Shown: positions 10,351 through 19,699, counted from the stretch's first letter. The stretch is DNA of 64,000 nucleotides from Arthrobacter sp. 260 (GCF_013116745.1 NZ_JABFOE010000001.1:434001-498000); one strand, 5' to 3'. Translations and numbers: made by a program. Notes: generated by a model not told the origin, from the sequence alone.

Positions 10351-10682
10351 TGGTCTTGTCCTTTCTGGAGGGTGAAGTACGCGTCGAGGCCGTCCAGGCG
10401 GCGGTCCCAGAGTCGTTGATAGAAGTTGAGCCACAGCATTGCGTCATCCAGTCGTTCAGTGCCGAGGCGGCATTGCCGGGTGCGGCCGACTTTCTCCGTG
10501 GTCACAAGCCCGACCTCCTCCAGCACCCTCACATGCTTGGCCATGCCGGTCACTGTGATTCCGGCGGGTTCGGCGAGTTCGGAGACTGTCGCGGGGCCCG
10601 CGCCAAGGCGGGCCAGGACATCCCGGCGGGTGCTGTCGGCAAGGGCCGCAAAGGTGCTGTCGAGCAATTCAGAGTGAACCAT
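10347..10682 (-). CDS. ArsR/SmtB-family transcriptional regulator
   Basis: The 111-residue winged-helix protein has LADSTRRDVLARLGAGPATVSELAEPAGITVTGMAKHVRVLEEVGLV as the HTH (shown here only to locate it: residues 15-60). There are no obvious metal-binding cysteine pairs, so a metal-independent sensor paired with the SRPBCC protein is more likely than an arsenic sensor. The start codon lies inside a 16-bp perfect dyad and 7 nt after a TATACT box, which implies a leaderless, autorepressed transcript. Confidence 0.9.
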   Translation of the reverse strand: MVHSELLDSTFAALADSTRRDVLARLGAGPATVSELAEPAGITVTGMAKHVRVLEEVGLVTTEKVGRTRQCRLGTERLDDAMLWLNFYQRLWDRRLDGLDAYFTLQKGQDQ

Positions 10683-10718
10683 GTGGTTCAGTATATTTTA
10701 CTGAACCACATGGTGCAA
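10678..10718 (-). promoter_or_regulatory. promoter and perfect operator of the arsR operon
   Basis: ACCATGTGGTTCAGTA (10678-10693) and TACTGAACCACATGGT (10699-10714) form a perfect 16-bp dyad with a 5-bp centre. On the minus strand the -35 TTGCAC (10718-10713), a 17-bp spacer and the -10 TATACT (10695-10690) are superimposed on it, and the arsR ATG (10682-10680) lies in the proximal arm. A repressor bound here would cover the promoter and the start codon together. Confidence 0.85.
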
Positions 10719-10766
10719 TGTTTTTGGGCGTCTCCGTCGATCTGATTCATCGGGCAGACTTGATCC

Positions 10767-11099
10767 ATGCCGCGTTCCAATCGTCCCCGTCGCCCAGGGA
10801 GACCAACAGCTCAACCCGGGCGCAAGGCCGGGCCGGTGCCCGAGATCGATCTTGAGCGGGCGCGTGCCGGCATTCCCAGCCACGAAAGCGCGCCCGACGG
10901 CGAGTGGTCAGTCCGCCGGATCACCGAGCGCAACGCTGCCAAGGACTACATTTGTCCGGGCTGCCACCGGGTGATTCCCTCGGGCCTCGCCCACCTTGTC
11001 GTCTGGCAGGAAGATTCACTGTTCGGTGCTGCCGCCGGCTTGGCCGGACGACGCCACTGGCACGTGAACTGCTGGCGGACCCGTAGTTACAAGTACTGA
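10767..11099 (+). CDS. conserved actinobacterial zinc-ribbon-like protein
   Basis: The 110-residue product has a basic, Pro/Arg-rich N-terminus (MPRSNRPRRPGRP) and a compact C-terminal part with YICPGCHRVI, followed by RRHWHVNCW. The CxxC...HxHxxC pattern would suit one zinc ion. Similar small proteins occur across actinobacteria and are sometimes labelled ATP/GTP-binding without visible P-loop; none is present here. Function unknown. Confidence 0.75.
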   Translation: MPRSNRPRRPGRPTAQPGRKAGPVPEIDLERARAGIPSHESAPDGEWSVRRITERNAAKDYICPGCHRVIPSGLAHLVVWQEDSLFGAAAGLAGRRHWHVNCWRTRSYKY

Positions 11100-11153
11100 G
11101 CCGACGACGGTGCAGGGTCGCACCGCGCACCGGGGGGCCATCCCGGATTCCCC

Positions 11154-11159
11154 TAGACT
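11154..11159 (+). promoter_or_regulatory. -10 box of leaderless hydrolase gene
   Basis: TAGACT is followed by six bases (GAAACG) and then the ATG at 11166. No Shine-Dalgarno sequence precedes the gene. Confidence 0.55.
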
Positions 11160-11165
11160 GAAACG

Positions 11166-11957
11166 ATGACTTCGACGCCTTCCAGCTATGACTTCACCGA
11201 TTCCGACGGCCCAATGGACATCAGGGCATCAACGGTCCTCCCCGCGACCCGCACTGACATCGAGTTGCGGACATCCGACGGGTTGACGCTGGTGGGTGAG
11301 TTCGCCGAACCGGTGGACAGGCCGCCCCTGGCCACCCTGGTAACCATGCATCCGCTGCCCACCGCTGGCGGATTCATGGACTCGCACGTGTTCCGCAAGG
11401 CATCTTTCAGGCTGCCGGCGCTGGCCGACATCGCAGTGCTGCGCTTCAACACCCGTGGCACCAGTTCGCCGCGTGGCCGCAGCGAGGGCGAATTCGATGG
11501 CGGCGCTGCGGAGCAGGCGGACATTGAGGCGGCAGTCGCCTGGGCAGCCGAGCGCCACCCGGAGAACATCTGGCTGGTTGGCTGGTCCTTCGGCACTGAG
11601 CTGTGCCTGAAGTACGGTGCCACTGAGCCGATCGCCTCGGCAATTCAGGGGGCAATCCTGTTGTCCCCGCCGCTGCATCGGGCTGGGGACGAGGATCTTG
11701 ATGCGTGGGCCGCGTCCGGTCTTCCCCTGAAAGTTCTGGTGCCCGAGCACGACGATTATCTTCAGCCAGCCGCAGCCGCGGCCCGGTTTGCCCGGGTGCC
11801 CCAGGCCGAGGTCATCGGTGTGGACGGAGCCAAGCACCTGTGGGTAGGAGAGAAGTACGCTGCCCGGGTCCTGGACGAGATAGCCGATACCGCGCTGCCC
11901 GGCAGCTCTGATTCGTTGCCGACCACCTGGACCGGGTCGGCCGCCACCGCTTCCTAG
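11166..11957 (+). CDS. alpha/beta hydrolase
   Basis: The 263-residue protein has an alpha/beta-hydrolase fold. The oxyanion-region TMHPLPTAGG, the RFNTRGTSSPRG strand turn, the nucleophile elbow GWSFG (Ser about residue 141), the acid in VPEHDDYLQP and the histidine in DGAKHLW are all present. The sequence resembles the cytosolic dienelactone-hydrolase-like group whose substrates are not known. It is monocistronic and convergent with the transporter gene downstream. Confidence 0.88.
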   Translation: MTSTPSSYDFTDSDGPMDIRASTVLPATRTDIELRTSDGLTLVGEFAEPVDRPPLATLVTMHPLPTAGGFMDSHVFRKASFRLPALADIAVLRFNTRGTSSPRGRSEGEFDGGAAEQADIEAAVAWAAERHPENIWLVGWSFGTELCLKYGATEPIASAIQGAILLSPPLHRAGDEDLDAWAASGLPLKVLVPEHDDYLQPAAAAARFARVPQAEVIGVDGAKHLWVGEKYAARVLDEIADTALPGSSDSLPTTWTGSAATAS

Positions 11958-11997
11958 GCTGGCCGTATTCAGTAGCATGGCCGCATCGTCGGCCGGG

Positions 11998-13368
11998 CTA
12001 CTGCCCGTCCTGGCGGGCGATGAACACTTCCTTGAGTAGCAACATCACGGCGGCGGCGGTTGGAATGGCGATGAGGGCGCCGAGCACGCCCAGCAGGCTG
12101 CCGCCGGCAATCACGGCGATCACCGCCACCGAGCCGGGGACCGCTACCGCCCGCTGCATGATGCGGGGAGAGATGAAGTACGCCTCGACCTGCAGGTAGG
12201 CGATGTAGAGCACAGCGAAGAGCAAGGCGGTCTGCCACCCTGCGGTCAACGCAACGAGCGTGACGATGACAGCGGCGATCAGCGCCCCCACCAGCGGAAT
12301 GAAGGCCAGCAGAACGACGACGAAGGCCAGCAGAACCGAGAACGGAACCTGGGCGATGGTCATGAAAATGAAGGCAAAGGTGGCGTTCAGCAGGGCGACG
12401 CACGCCTGGCCAATCACATAGTTGCCGACGCTGCTGGTGATCTCCTCGGCCAGCGACTCGACCCGTGGGCGGCGTGAGCGCGGGGCAAGGCGGTAGGCCC
12501 ACTTCTTCATCGCGGGCAGTGACGCCAGGAAGTACAGGGTCAGCACCAACACGATCAGCGTGCCGAACAGGCTGTTGAGGATAACCGTTCCCACTCCGAG
12601 AACGCCGCCGAAGATTCCGCCTACGGCCTCCGAATTGTCGAAGAAGTTGTTGACCTCATCGGTGACCCGTTCCCTCACCTGGAACTGCTCGTCGACCGTC
12701 TGGAAGAAATCCGAGTTCAGGAAGTCATCGACAAAGCCGGGGGCCCGGTCCACAAACTGGCTCGTCTGGTTCACGATGGTGGGGATCAGGGTTGCGAAGA
12801 ATCCGGCGATGAGACTGGCAAGGAGCAACAGTGCGACGGCGATACCGGCCGGGCGCGGCACCCGCTTCTTTTCCAGCCAGCGGACGATGGGATCCAGTCC
12901 GAGCGCAATGAACAGGGCTGCGCCGATCCAGAGCAGCAACTGGCCCACGTTGGTGATCATGAAGTAGGCGAGGAGAGCCAGGCCTACACCCACGGTGCCC
13001 ATGAATCCGAAGTGGATGGGGTGGTGGCGCATCGATCGGGGCTGGGAGTTGCCGAACTTCAACCGCTCGTCGGCGAGGGTCACGTCATCGTCGAAGGGCA
13101 CAGGATCGGGCGTGCGCTCCGGAGGGAACTCAAACCTCAGCCGGGGCTGGGCCCCGGGAATGGGCCTGCGCAACCGGTGCAGGATCGCGGCGAGCAGGCC
13201 CGGCTGGGAGGCTTCGTCGGGCGAGCCCGCCGTGTGCCCGTTCGGCACGCGGGGTGGGGCAGTGGGCCGGGGGAGCGGCTCGCCTACCGGAACTTCCTGA
13301 TTATCGCTCACGCTTTTGTTCTGCTTTCCCAGTAGTGCCTGCGAGGGGTGGCTGTCGTCCAGAGCCAT
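11998..13368 (-). CDS. AI-2E/PerM family transporter
   Basis: The 456-residue protein has a long proline-rich cytoplasmic N-terminus (about 110 residues) and about eight transmembrane helices with the large central extracytoplasmic segment typical of the family. The YFISPRIMQRAVAVPGSVAVIAVIAGGSLLGVLGALIAIPTAA region (near residues 395-440) is the conserved C-terminal core. Substrate is unknown; some relatives export autoinducer-2 or exchange ions. The ATG at 13368 lacks a ribosome site; a GTG at 13314 (MSDNQEVPVG) with GGGAAAG upstream is an alternative. Confidence 0.88.
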   Translation of the reverse strand: MALDDSHPSQALLGKQNKSVSDNQEVPVGEPLPRPTAPPRVPNGHTAGSPDEASQPGLLAAILHRLRRPIPGAQPRLRFEFPPERTPDPVPFDDDVTLADERLKFGNSQPRSMRHHPIHFGFMGTVGVGLALLAYFMITNVGQLLLWIGAALFIALGLDPIVRWLEKKRVPRPAGIAVALLLLASLIAGFFATLIPTIVNQTSQFVDRAPGFVDDFLNSDFFQTVDEQFQVRERVTDEVNNFFDNSEAVGGIFGGVLGVGTVILNSLFGTLIVLVLTLYFLASLPAMKKWAYRLAPRSRRPRVESLAEEITSSVGNYVIGQACVALLNATFAFIFMTIAQVPFSVLLAFVVVLLAFIPLVGALIAAVIVTLVALTAGWQTALLFAVLYIAYLQVEAYFISPRIMQRAVAVPGSVAVIAVIAGGSLLGVLGALIAIPTAAAVMLLLKEVFIARQDGQ

Positions 13369-13614
13369 TGCACGTTAGCGAAACACTAACAGGCGAGCTG
13401 GACGGGGCCCTGCACGGTGACCGGTCCGCCGTCGTGCACGGGACCAGGGTGATTCCAACCGATAGTGACGCCCTCCACAAAAATCCTGCCGTACAGGTGA
13501 AGTTAGTTACGATGGAAGGTGAGATCAAGCTTTTGCACAGACAATCGCGCCGCCGGAGACCCGTCGGCGCATGAAGCGTGGCCGTGCTGCGCGCGAGCAA
13601 CGATAGGTATTTGA

Positions 13615-15285
13615 GTGCGTTTCAAGATTGCAGTTCCAGCCCTGGTGATCGGAGTGCTGTTGATGCTCGTGGGCATCGCACAGCTTACCTTCTGGTCCCC
13701 TTCCGAGACAGTGACAGCTTCGGTGCCGGCCGGGGCCGAGAGCGGTCCGGTGACTGTGATCGACGCGGGCGCCAAGGAGCCCGGAGCCGACGACGTCGAC
13801 ATCACTGTCCGCTCGGAGGGAACCTTCACCCTGGCGGTGGGCCGGGCCAGCGACGTCGACGCCTGGGTGGGCGACGCAGCCCACCTTCGGGTGACTGGAA
13901 TCGACGAGGACGGCCTCCAGACCACGTTCACCGACGGCGAGCAGACGGTCCCGGACCCCAGCGGATCCGACCTCTGGACCAGCGAGGAAACCGCCGACGG
14001 CAGTGTCACGCACCGCTGGCTCGACCCGGCCGACGGGGAGTGGTCCATCCTGCTCGCGTCCGACGGCGAAAACGCCGCCCCGACCGACGTCTCGATTACC
14101 TGGCCCAACGAGGAGACCACCTCCTGGGCGGTTCCCCTCATCGTCATCGGCGCCCTCGTGGTCATCCTCGGGATCGCACTGTTCTTCGTTAGGCCCAAGC
14201 GCGACCGCCGTCCCACCGTGGAGGGTTCGCGGGCCCACGCACGCACCCTCGAGGCCCGCAACAAGCAGAGCCGGAAAAGCACGGCGCCCTTCAGCGTGGC
14301 AGTTGTCGTCATGGGGCTCACTGCCTCCGGACTGGGCGCGGCCCACGCCACCTCCTCAGAGCCAAGTCCCTCACCCGCGGCGGAGGAGACCGAGGAACAG
14401 CCGCCGGTCCTGCTCGAAAGCCAGCTGGAGCGAATCCTCGCGTCGGTCGCCACCGTCGTCGCCGAGGGTGACGCGGCCGCCGACGCCGAGCTGCTTGCAC
14501 CGCGCGCCGCCGAGGCAGCGCTGGCGCTGCGGACCGCCAACTATGCTGTTCGCGCCGAGGCTTCCGACATCCCGGAGCCCACGCCGGTCGCCGCCGAGCC
14601 GATCCTGACCACCATGATCTCCTCCGATCCCAGCTGGCCCCGCACGGTAGTGGCCCTCACGCAGTCCGAGGACAATCCAGTGCCTCAGGCGCTGGTGCTG
14701 GTGCAGCAGGACCCACGGTCCAACTACAACCTCAGCGCGGCTATCCAGATGCTGCCCGGAACAACCTTCCCCAGCTCCGAGGGCGCGGGCGGCGTGGCTC
14801 AGGTCCCGCTCGATAACGCACCGGGTCTTGCCTACGCACCGCAGACGGCCATGAACGCCATTGCGGATTTCCTCTCCGAGCCCGACGGCGACAACGCCGA
14901 CACCTTCGAGGAGAACTCCTTCGCCGATGCCATCACGTCCTTCCAGTCGGAGGTTGTGGCGGATCCAGACAACGACTCGGCGAGGATCACCTTTGTCCAC
15001 GCATCGGAACCCGATTACACGCATGCCCTCGCCACCAGCGACGGCGGTGCGATGGTCTTCGGATACCTCAACCACACCTACTCCAGCGTTCCCCGGGGAT
15101 CCGGTGATTCAATCGATCTTGATGGCACTGTCTACGAGTCGCTCACCGGCGAGACCTCCACCGACGAGGGCATTGACGTGCGCTACGGCGAAGCGGTCAT
15201 GATGTATGTGCCCACCGAAGAGAGCGGCGAACGCGTCCGGGTCATCGGCGCTGCCCAGCAACTGCTGTCGGCCGAGCTGCGCTAG
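13615..15285 (+). CDS. large membrane-anchored protein, DUF8094-like
   Basis: The 556-residue product starts with a hydrophobic anchor (residues 5-25), has an extracytoplasmic beta-rich part, a second membrane helix (about 168-190), a basic cytoplasmic stretch (RPKRDRRPT), a third hydrophobic segment (about 222-246) and a 300-residue C-terminal acidic exported domain. That last domain looks like the DUF8094 type found in actinobacteria. No catalytic motif is evident. The gene starts with GTG and precedes the Trx-like TPR gene by 65 nt. The 246-bp region upstream (13369-13614) holds no supported gene. Confidence 0.7.
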   Translation: MRFKIAVPALVIGVLLMLVGIAQLTFWSPSETVTASVPAGAESGPVTVIDAGAKEPGADDVDITVRSEGTFTLAVGRASDVDAWVGDAAHLRVTGIDEDGLQTTFTDGEQTVPDPSGSDLWTSEETADGSVTHRWLDPADGEWSILLASDGENAAPTDVSITWPNEETTSWAVPLIVIGALVVILGIALFFVRPKRDRRPTVEGSRAHARTLEARNKQSRKSTAPFSVAVVVMGLTASGLGAAHATSSEPSPSPAAEETEEQPPVLLESQLERILASVATVVAEGDAAADAELLAPRAAEAALALRTANYAVRAEASDIPEPTPVAAEPILTTMISSDPSWPRTVVALTQSEDNPVPQALVLVQQDPRSNYNLSAAIQMLPGTTFPSSEGAGGVAQVPLDNAPGLAYAPQTAMNAIADFLSEPDGDNADTFEENSFADAITSFQSEVVADPDNDSARITFVHASEPDYTHALATSDGGAMVFGYLNHTYSSVPRGSGDSIDLDGTVYESLTGETSTDEGIDVRYGEAVMMYVPTEESGERVRVIGAAQQLLSAELR

Positions 15286-15350
15286 TCCAGGGCGAGCCCC
15301 ACCCATTCCTGCCCACGAGTAAATGACTTCCAACGAATAAAGGTGGAACC

Positions 15351-16361
15351 ATGAGCATTCCGAACAACCGCGGGCCTCTCCCGCCGTCGTCAATGAACCT
15401 GCACGGAGCCGTTGACCTTTCGGCGCTCAAGGCGCGCGCCGAAGCTGCGCGAACGGCGCCCCAGGCCGGCGCACCGGCGGCGGGCAACGGCCAGCCGGCG
15501 TCAGCCCAGCCCGCCGGCGGTGCCGGTGCTGCCGGCAGCCCCTATGTGGTCGAGGTCACCGAGCAGAGCTTCCCCCAGTTGGTGCAGCTGTCTTCGCAGG
15601 TCCCAGTGATCGTTGACCTGCGGGCTGGCTGGAGCGAGGAATCCTCCCGTGTCACCGCCGCGCTGGAAACCATTGTCGTCGAACACGATGGCAAGGTCCT
15701 GCTGGCGAAGGTGGATGTCGAGACGCAGCCGCAGATCGCCCAGGCATTCCAGGCCCAGACCGTACCGACAGTCGTCGCCGTTCTTAAGGGGCAGCCGGTG
15801 CCTCTGTTCGAGGGTGCCCTCCCCGAACAGCAGATCCGTTCCTTCATCGACGAACTGCTGAAAGTGGCGGGCGCCAACGGGGTTGCCGGGTCGCTCCGGG
15901 AGGGTGCTGACGCGGAGGGCGCCGAGGCCGTTGCCGAGGAGCCACCGCTGCCACCACTCCACCAGGCCGCCTTTGACGCCATCGAGGCCGGGGACTATCT
16001 CGCCGCGGCGGCTTCCTACCGCCAGGCTTTGGCCGAACAACCCGCAGACGCCGAAGCCAAGGCCGGACTCGCCCAGGTGGAGCTGATGCAGCGGCTCAAG
16101 GACGTTGATGCGGCAGCTGTCCGCCAGCGCGCAGCCGACGAACCAGACACCCTTGAGAGCCAGCTGGCCGTGGCGGACCTGGATGTCTCAGGGGGACACG
16201 TCGAAGACGCGTTCTCCCGCATCGTGGCCTTCATTGGCCGCACCGCAGGGGAGCCGCGCGAAGCAGCACGGGTGCGGCTGCTGGAACTATTCGACGTCGT
16301 CGGCATCGCTGATCCACGGGTCTCCAAAGCCCGCGGAGCACTCGCGCGCGCCCTGTTCTAG
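15351..16361 (+). CDS. thioredoxin-like TPR protein (CnoX-like co-chaperone)
   Basis: The 336-residue protein has an Ala/Gly/Pro-rich N-terminus, a thioredoxin fold (about residues 62-175) and a C-terminal TPR-like helical part (about 200-336). The usual CGPC active site is replaced by WSEES (VDLRAGWSEESSRVTA), so it cannot act as a normal disulfide reductase. This matches the CnoX/YbbN group, which hands clients to chaperones. The ATG at 15351 has AAAGGTGGAACC upstream. It is a bacterial-wide family; the redox-inactive form is common in actinobacteria. Confidence 0.88.
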   Translation: MSIPNNRGPLPPSSMNLHGAVDLSALKARAEAARTAPQAGAPAAGNGQPASAQPAGGAGAAGSPYVVEVTEQSFPQLVQLSSQVPVIVDLRAGWSEESSRVTAALETIVVEHDGKVLLAKVDVETQPQIAQAFQAQTVPTVVAVLKGQPVPLFEGALPEQQIRSFIDELLKVAGANGVAGSLREGADAEGAEAVAEEPPLPPLHQAAFDAIEAGDYLAAAASYRQALAEQPADAEAKAGLAQVELMQRLKDVDAAAVRQRAADEPDTLESQLAVADLDVSGGHVEDAFSRIVAFIGRTAGEPREAARVRLLELFDVVGIADPRVSKARGALARALF

Positions 16362-16460
16362 ATCCGGTTCCCGCTTCAGGGACACAGGTCATCCGGGGGG
16401 CGGAAAATCCAGGGCGGTAATTCGTCCCTTTGGATGACGAGGAGAAGACGTCAGCGTTGC

Positions 16461-16466
16461 TAGCGT
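16461..16466 (+). promoter_or_regulatory. -10 box of leaderless ABC operon
   Basis: TAGCGT is separated by TGGGGG (6 nt) from the ATG at 16473. The G-run could also act as a weak ribosome site, so leaderless translation is likely but not certain. Confidence 0.45.
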
Positions 16467-16472
16467 TGGGGG

Positions 16473-17285
16473 ATGAGTTCACCCACCCTTCCCCTGTCTC
16501 CCGATGACGCCGGCGGATCTTCAGTTCCGGACAGCCCTGCGCTCGTCATCCGCGGGCTCGCCAAGCGCTTCGGCGAGAAGATTGCCGTCAACGGTGTCGA
16601 CCTCGATGTCCCGGCCGGGTCCTTCTACGGACTGGTGGGCCCCAACGGCGCGGGCAAAACCACCACGCTATCGATGGCGACGGGACTGCTCAGACCGGAC
16701 CACGGTCAGGCCTGGGTGCACGGAGTCGACGTCTGGGAGCATCCCCTCGAAGCCAAGAAGCTGATGGGAATCCTTCCCGACGGTGTCCGGCTCTTCGACC
16801 GGCTGACCGGCGAGCAGCTGGTCACCTATGCGGGGCTGCTGCGCGGCATGGACCGGGACACTGTCGCCGAGCGGGTTGCCGACCTGCTCCGGGCCCTGGA
16901 CCTCACCAACGACGCCGGCACCCTGGTGGTCGACTATTCGGCAGGTATGACCAAGAAGATCGCGCTGGCCTCCTCGCTGATCCATGCGCCGTCGCTCCTG
17001 GTTCTCGATGAGCCCTTTGAGTCGGTGGATCCGGTGTCGGCCGCGAACATCCGGGACATCCTCGCCAGTTACGTCGGTTCCGGCGGGACGGTCATCGTCT
17101 CCAGCCACGTGATGGACCTGGTGCAGCGGATGTGCGACCACGTGGCTGTCATCGCCGCGGGAACTGTGCTCGCGGCCGGCACCGTGGACGAGGTGCGCGG
17201 GGAATCAAGTCTTGAGGACCGGTTCGTGGAACTGGTGGGTGGCCGGAACACTGCTGAGGGGCTCACATGGTTGCGCACCTCCTAA
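16473..17285 (+). CDS. ABC transporter ATP-binding protein
   Basis: The 270-residue ATPase carries Walker A GPNGAGKTT (about residue 53), a signature variant VDYSAGMTKKIALA, Walker B LLVLDEPFESVDP and the switch histidine in VSSHVMD. The signature has SAGM rather than SGGQ, which is common in exporter-type ATPases of the CcmA/Nod-I class. The last 19 bp overlap the start of the permease gene, so the two form a transporter. The substrate is not evident. Confidence 0.93.
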   Translation: MSSPTLPLSPDDAGGSSVPDSPALVIRGLAKRFGEKIAVNGVDLDVPAGSFYGLVGPNGAGKTTTLSMATGLLRPDHGQAWVHGVDVWEHPLEAKKLMGILPDGVRLFDRLTGEQLVTYAGLLRGMDRDTVAERVADLLRALDLTNDAGTLVVDYSAGMTKKIALASSLIHAPSLLVLDEPFESVDPVSAANIRDILASYVGSGGTVIVSSHVMDLVQRMCDHVAVIAAGTVLAAGTVDEVRGESSLEDRFVELVGGRNTAEGLTWLRTS

Positions 17286-18838
17286 GGCTTAAACTCACCC
17301 TCCTCCGGAACTCCCTCAAACGCAGCACCTGGGCGCTGATCGGCGTCATCCTGGGCGGCCTGTACGGTCTGGGGATGCTGGGCCTCCTCATTGTTGGTCT
17401 GGTGTTCCTCGGCAGCGCCGACTCCACGGTGATCCGCAACGTGCTGGTCATTGGCGGGTCAGTGGTCGTCCTCGGGTGGATCGTGGTGCCGATGGTCTCT
17501 TCCGGCATCGATATGACCCTCGACCCGGCCCGGTTTGTCACCTTCGCGGTGCCGATGCGGCAACTGATTATCGGGTTGGCGCTAGGGGCGGTGATCGGAA
17601 TTCCGGGGATCGTCACCCTGCTGGCCTCCCTGGCCCAGGTGGGAACCTGGATCCGCTTCCCGGCCGCCGCCGTGGCAGCCCTGATCTGCGCGGTGTTCGC
17701 CGTGCTGCTCTGCGTGGTCGCCTCCCGGCTGGCCACCACAGCCGTCATTTCCCTCACCTCCTCCCGCCGGTTCAAGGACGTCAGCTCGATGGTGATCCTG
17801 GTGCCGCTGATTCTGGTGGGGCCGATCATCGCCGGTGTCGCGACAGGTTTTGAGCAGTCCCCGGGCTTCGCCAACGAGCTCGCGGCGATCCTCGGGTGGA
17901 CCCCGCTGGGGGTTTTCTGGGCGGTGCCCGCCGACGTTGCCGACGGCGCCTACCTCACCGCTGCGCTGCGGTTCGTCCTCGGCGTCGGCGTGCTTGCCCT
18001 GCTGGCCTGGCTCTGGCAGCTGAACCTGGCGAGGGCCCTGGTCACCCCCGCCTACAATGCGGTCACCCGGAAGGGAGCCGGCAACCTGGGGTTCTTCGGC
18101 CGCTTCCCAGCCACCCCCACCGGGGCGGTGGCAGCCCGTGCGCTGACCTACTGGGCACGGGATCCGCGCTATCTGGGGTCGATCGTGATCGTTCCGCTGG
18201 TACCGCTGCTGATGTTGTTCTTCGCGGCGCAGTCGGGCGACTACACGCTGCTGAACTTCGTGGGGCCGATCATCGCCTTCCTGCTCGCCTGGTCCATTTC
18301 AGCCGACATCTCCTACGACAACACTGCGTTCTGGCTGCACCTGTCCACGGGGGTCAGCGGCCGGGCCGACCGGGCCGGACGCGCCTTGGCCGTCGCGGTG
18401 ATTTCGGCGCCAGCGGTGCTGGTGTTCACCATCGCACCGCTGTGGATCTCCGGTAGCCTCGAAGACCTCCCCATGATGCTGGGACTGTCCATCGGCGTCC
18501 TGTTGACCGGCATCGGGTTCTCCAGCGTGGTCTCGGCTCGGTATACCTACAACGTGCCGTTGCCGGGGGAGAGCCCGCTGAAGACTCCACCTGGTACCGG
18601 GTTCTCGATGTTTGCCGTCCAGATGATTGGCTGGCTGGTCCTGCTGGTGCTGGTCATCCCGGAACTGGGGCTCGCTATTGCCTATCTGGTCACCGGAAAC
18701 AGTGCCTTCGGCTGGCTCACCCTGCTGGTGGGATGCGTGCTGGGAACCGTCCTGCTCCTCGTCGGGTTGAAGGTGGGCGGACAATGGTACGACCGCAGGG
18801 CGCCGGAACAGCTGCAGGCGGTTTCGGTCAACAAGTAG
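17267..18838 (+). CDS. ABC transporter permease
   Basis: The 523-residue polytopic protein has about 12 hydrophobic segments and no extracytoplasmic catalytic domain. It overlaps the ATPase gene by 19 bp and starts MVAHLLRLKLTLLRNSLKRS, an amphipathic entry typical of ABC-2-type exporter permeases. The substrate is unknown. It is followed 40 bp later by nagB in the same direction, but nagB has its own ribosome site and no functional connection is apparent. Confidence 0.9.
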   Translation: MVAHLLRLKLTLLRNSLKRSTWALIGVILGGLYGLGMLGLLIVGLVFLGSADSTVIRNVLVIGGSVVVLGWIVVPMVSSGIDMTLDPARFVTFAVPMRQLIIGLALGAVIGIPGIVTLLASLAQVGTWIRFPAAAVAALICAVFAVLLCVVASRLATTAVISLTSSRRFKDVSSMVILVPLILVGPIIAGVATGFEQSPGFANELAAILGWTPLGVFWAVPADVADGAYLTAALRFVLGVGVLALLAWLWQLNLARALVTPAYNAVTRKGAGNLGFFGRFPATPTGAVAARALTYWARDPRYLGSIVIVPLVPLLMLFFAAQSGDYTLLNFVGPIIAFLLAWSISADISYDNTAFWLHLSTGVSGRADRAGRALAVAVISAPAVLVFTIAPLWISGSLEDLPMMLGLSIGVLLTGIGFSSVVSARYTYNVPLPGESPLKTPPGTGFSMFAVQMIGWLVLLVLVIPELGLAIAYLVTGNSAFGWLTLLVGCVLGTVLLLVGLKVGGQWYDRRAPEQLQAVSVNK

Positions 18839-18878
18839 GCAGGTCCTGAAGAACCCGACCACAACAAGAGGACAGTGG

Positions 18879-19661
18879 ATGGAAGTTGTTATCCTGCCCG
18901 ACCAGGCGGCCATCGCCACGCTCGCAGCGGATGCGATCGAGGCGCTGGTGCGGCGCAAACCCGACGCTGTCCTGGGGCTGGCCACCGGGTCATCTCCGCT
19001 CGGTGTGTACGACGAACTGGCGACCCGGCACCAGCGGGACGGCCTGAGCTTCGCGGCAGCCCACGGCTTTGCGCTGGATGAGTATGTGGGGCTTCCCGCC
19101 GGGCATCCCGAGTCCTACCGGGAAGTGATCCGCAGGGAGTTTACCGACCGGATCGACATCAGCCCGGGGAACGTCCACAGCCCCGACGGTGCCGCGACTG
19201 ACATACCGGCAGCCTGCGCGGCTTACGAGGAGGCCATCCGGCTGGCGGGCGGCGTCGACCTGCAGCTGTTGGGGGTGGGGACCGATGGACACATTGGCTT
19301 CAACGAACCGGGCAGCTCTCTCGTGTCTCGGACCCGGATCAAGTCGCTGATCATGCAGACCCGCAAGGACAACGCCAGGTTCTTCGGCAGCATCGACGAA
19401 GTGCCCCATCACGTGGTGACCCAGGGCCTCGGGACCATCATGGACGCCCGGCATGTGGTACTGATCGCGACCGGTGCCCAGAAGGCCCGTGCCGTCCACG
19501 ATTTCGTCGAGGGCCCAGTGGCGGCGGTGTGCGCGGCGTCCATTCTGCAGATGCACCCACACGCCACCATCCTGATTGATGATGCGGCGGCCTCGGGATT
19601 GAAACTGGGCGATTATTATCGCCATACTTACGCCAACAAACCCCCCTGGCAGGGAATCTAG
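18879..19661 (+). CDS. nagB: glucosamine-6-phosphate deaminase
   Basis: The 260-residue enzyme turns glucosamine-6-phosphate into fructose-6-phosphate and ammonia. Diagnostic stretches are LGLATGSSPLGVYDEL, ALDEYVGLP with the general-base aspartate, and LGVGTDGHIGFNEPG. Length is standard. GAGGA six bases before the ATG serves as ribosome site. It completes the pathway begun by nagA at 4863, though the two are not adjacent; I saw no shared operator. Confidence 0.95.
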   Translation: MEVVILPDQAAIATLAADAIEALVRRKPDAVLGLATGSSPLGVYDELATRHQRDGLSFAAAHGFALDEYVGLPAGHPESYREVIRREFTDRIDISPGNVHSPDGAATDIPAACAAYEEAIRLAGGVDLQLLGVGTDGHIGFNEPGSSLVSRTRIKSLIMQTRKDNARFFGSIDEVPHHVVTQGLGTIMDARHVVLIATGAQKARAVHDFVEGPVAAVCAASILQMHPHATILIDDAAASGLKLGDYYRHTYANKPPWQGI

Positions 19662-19699
19662 GCCGGTATACGCCCGGCAGGATGGTCAGGAAGCAAGGA

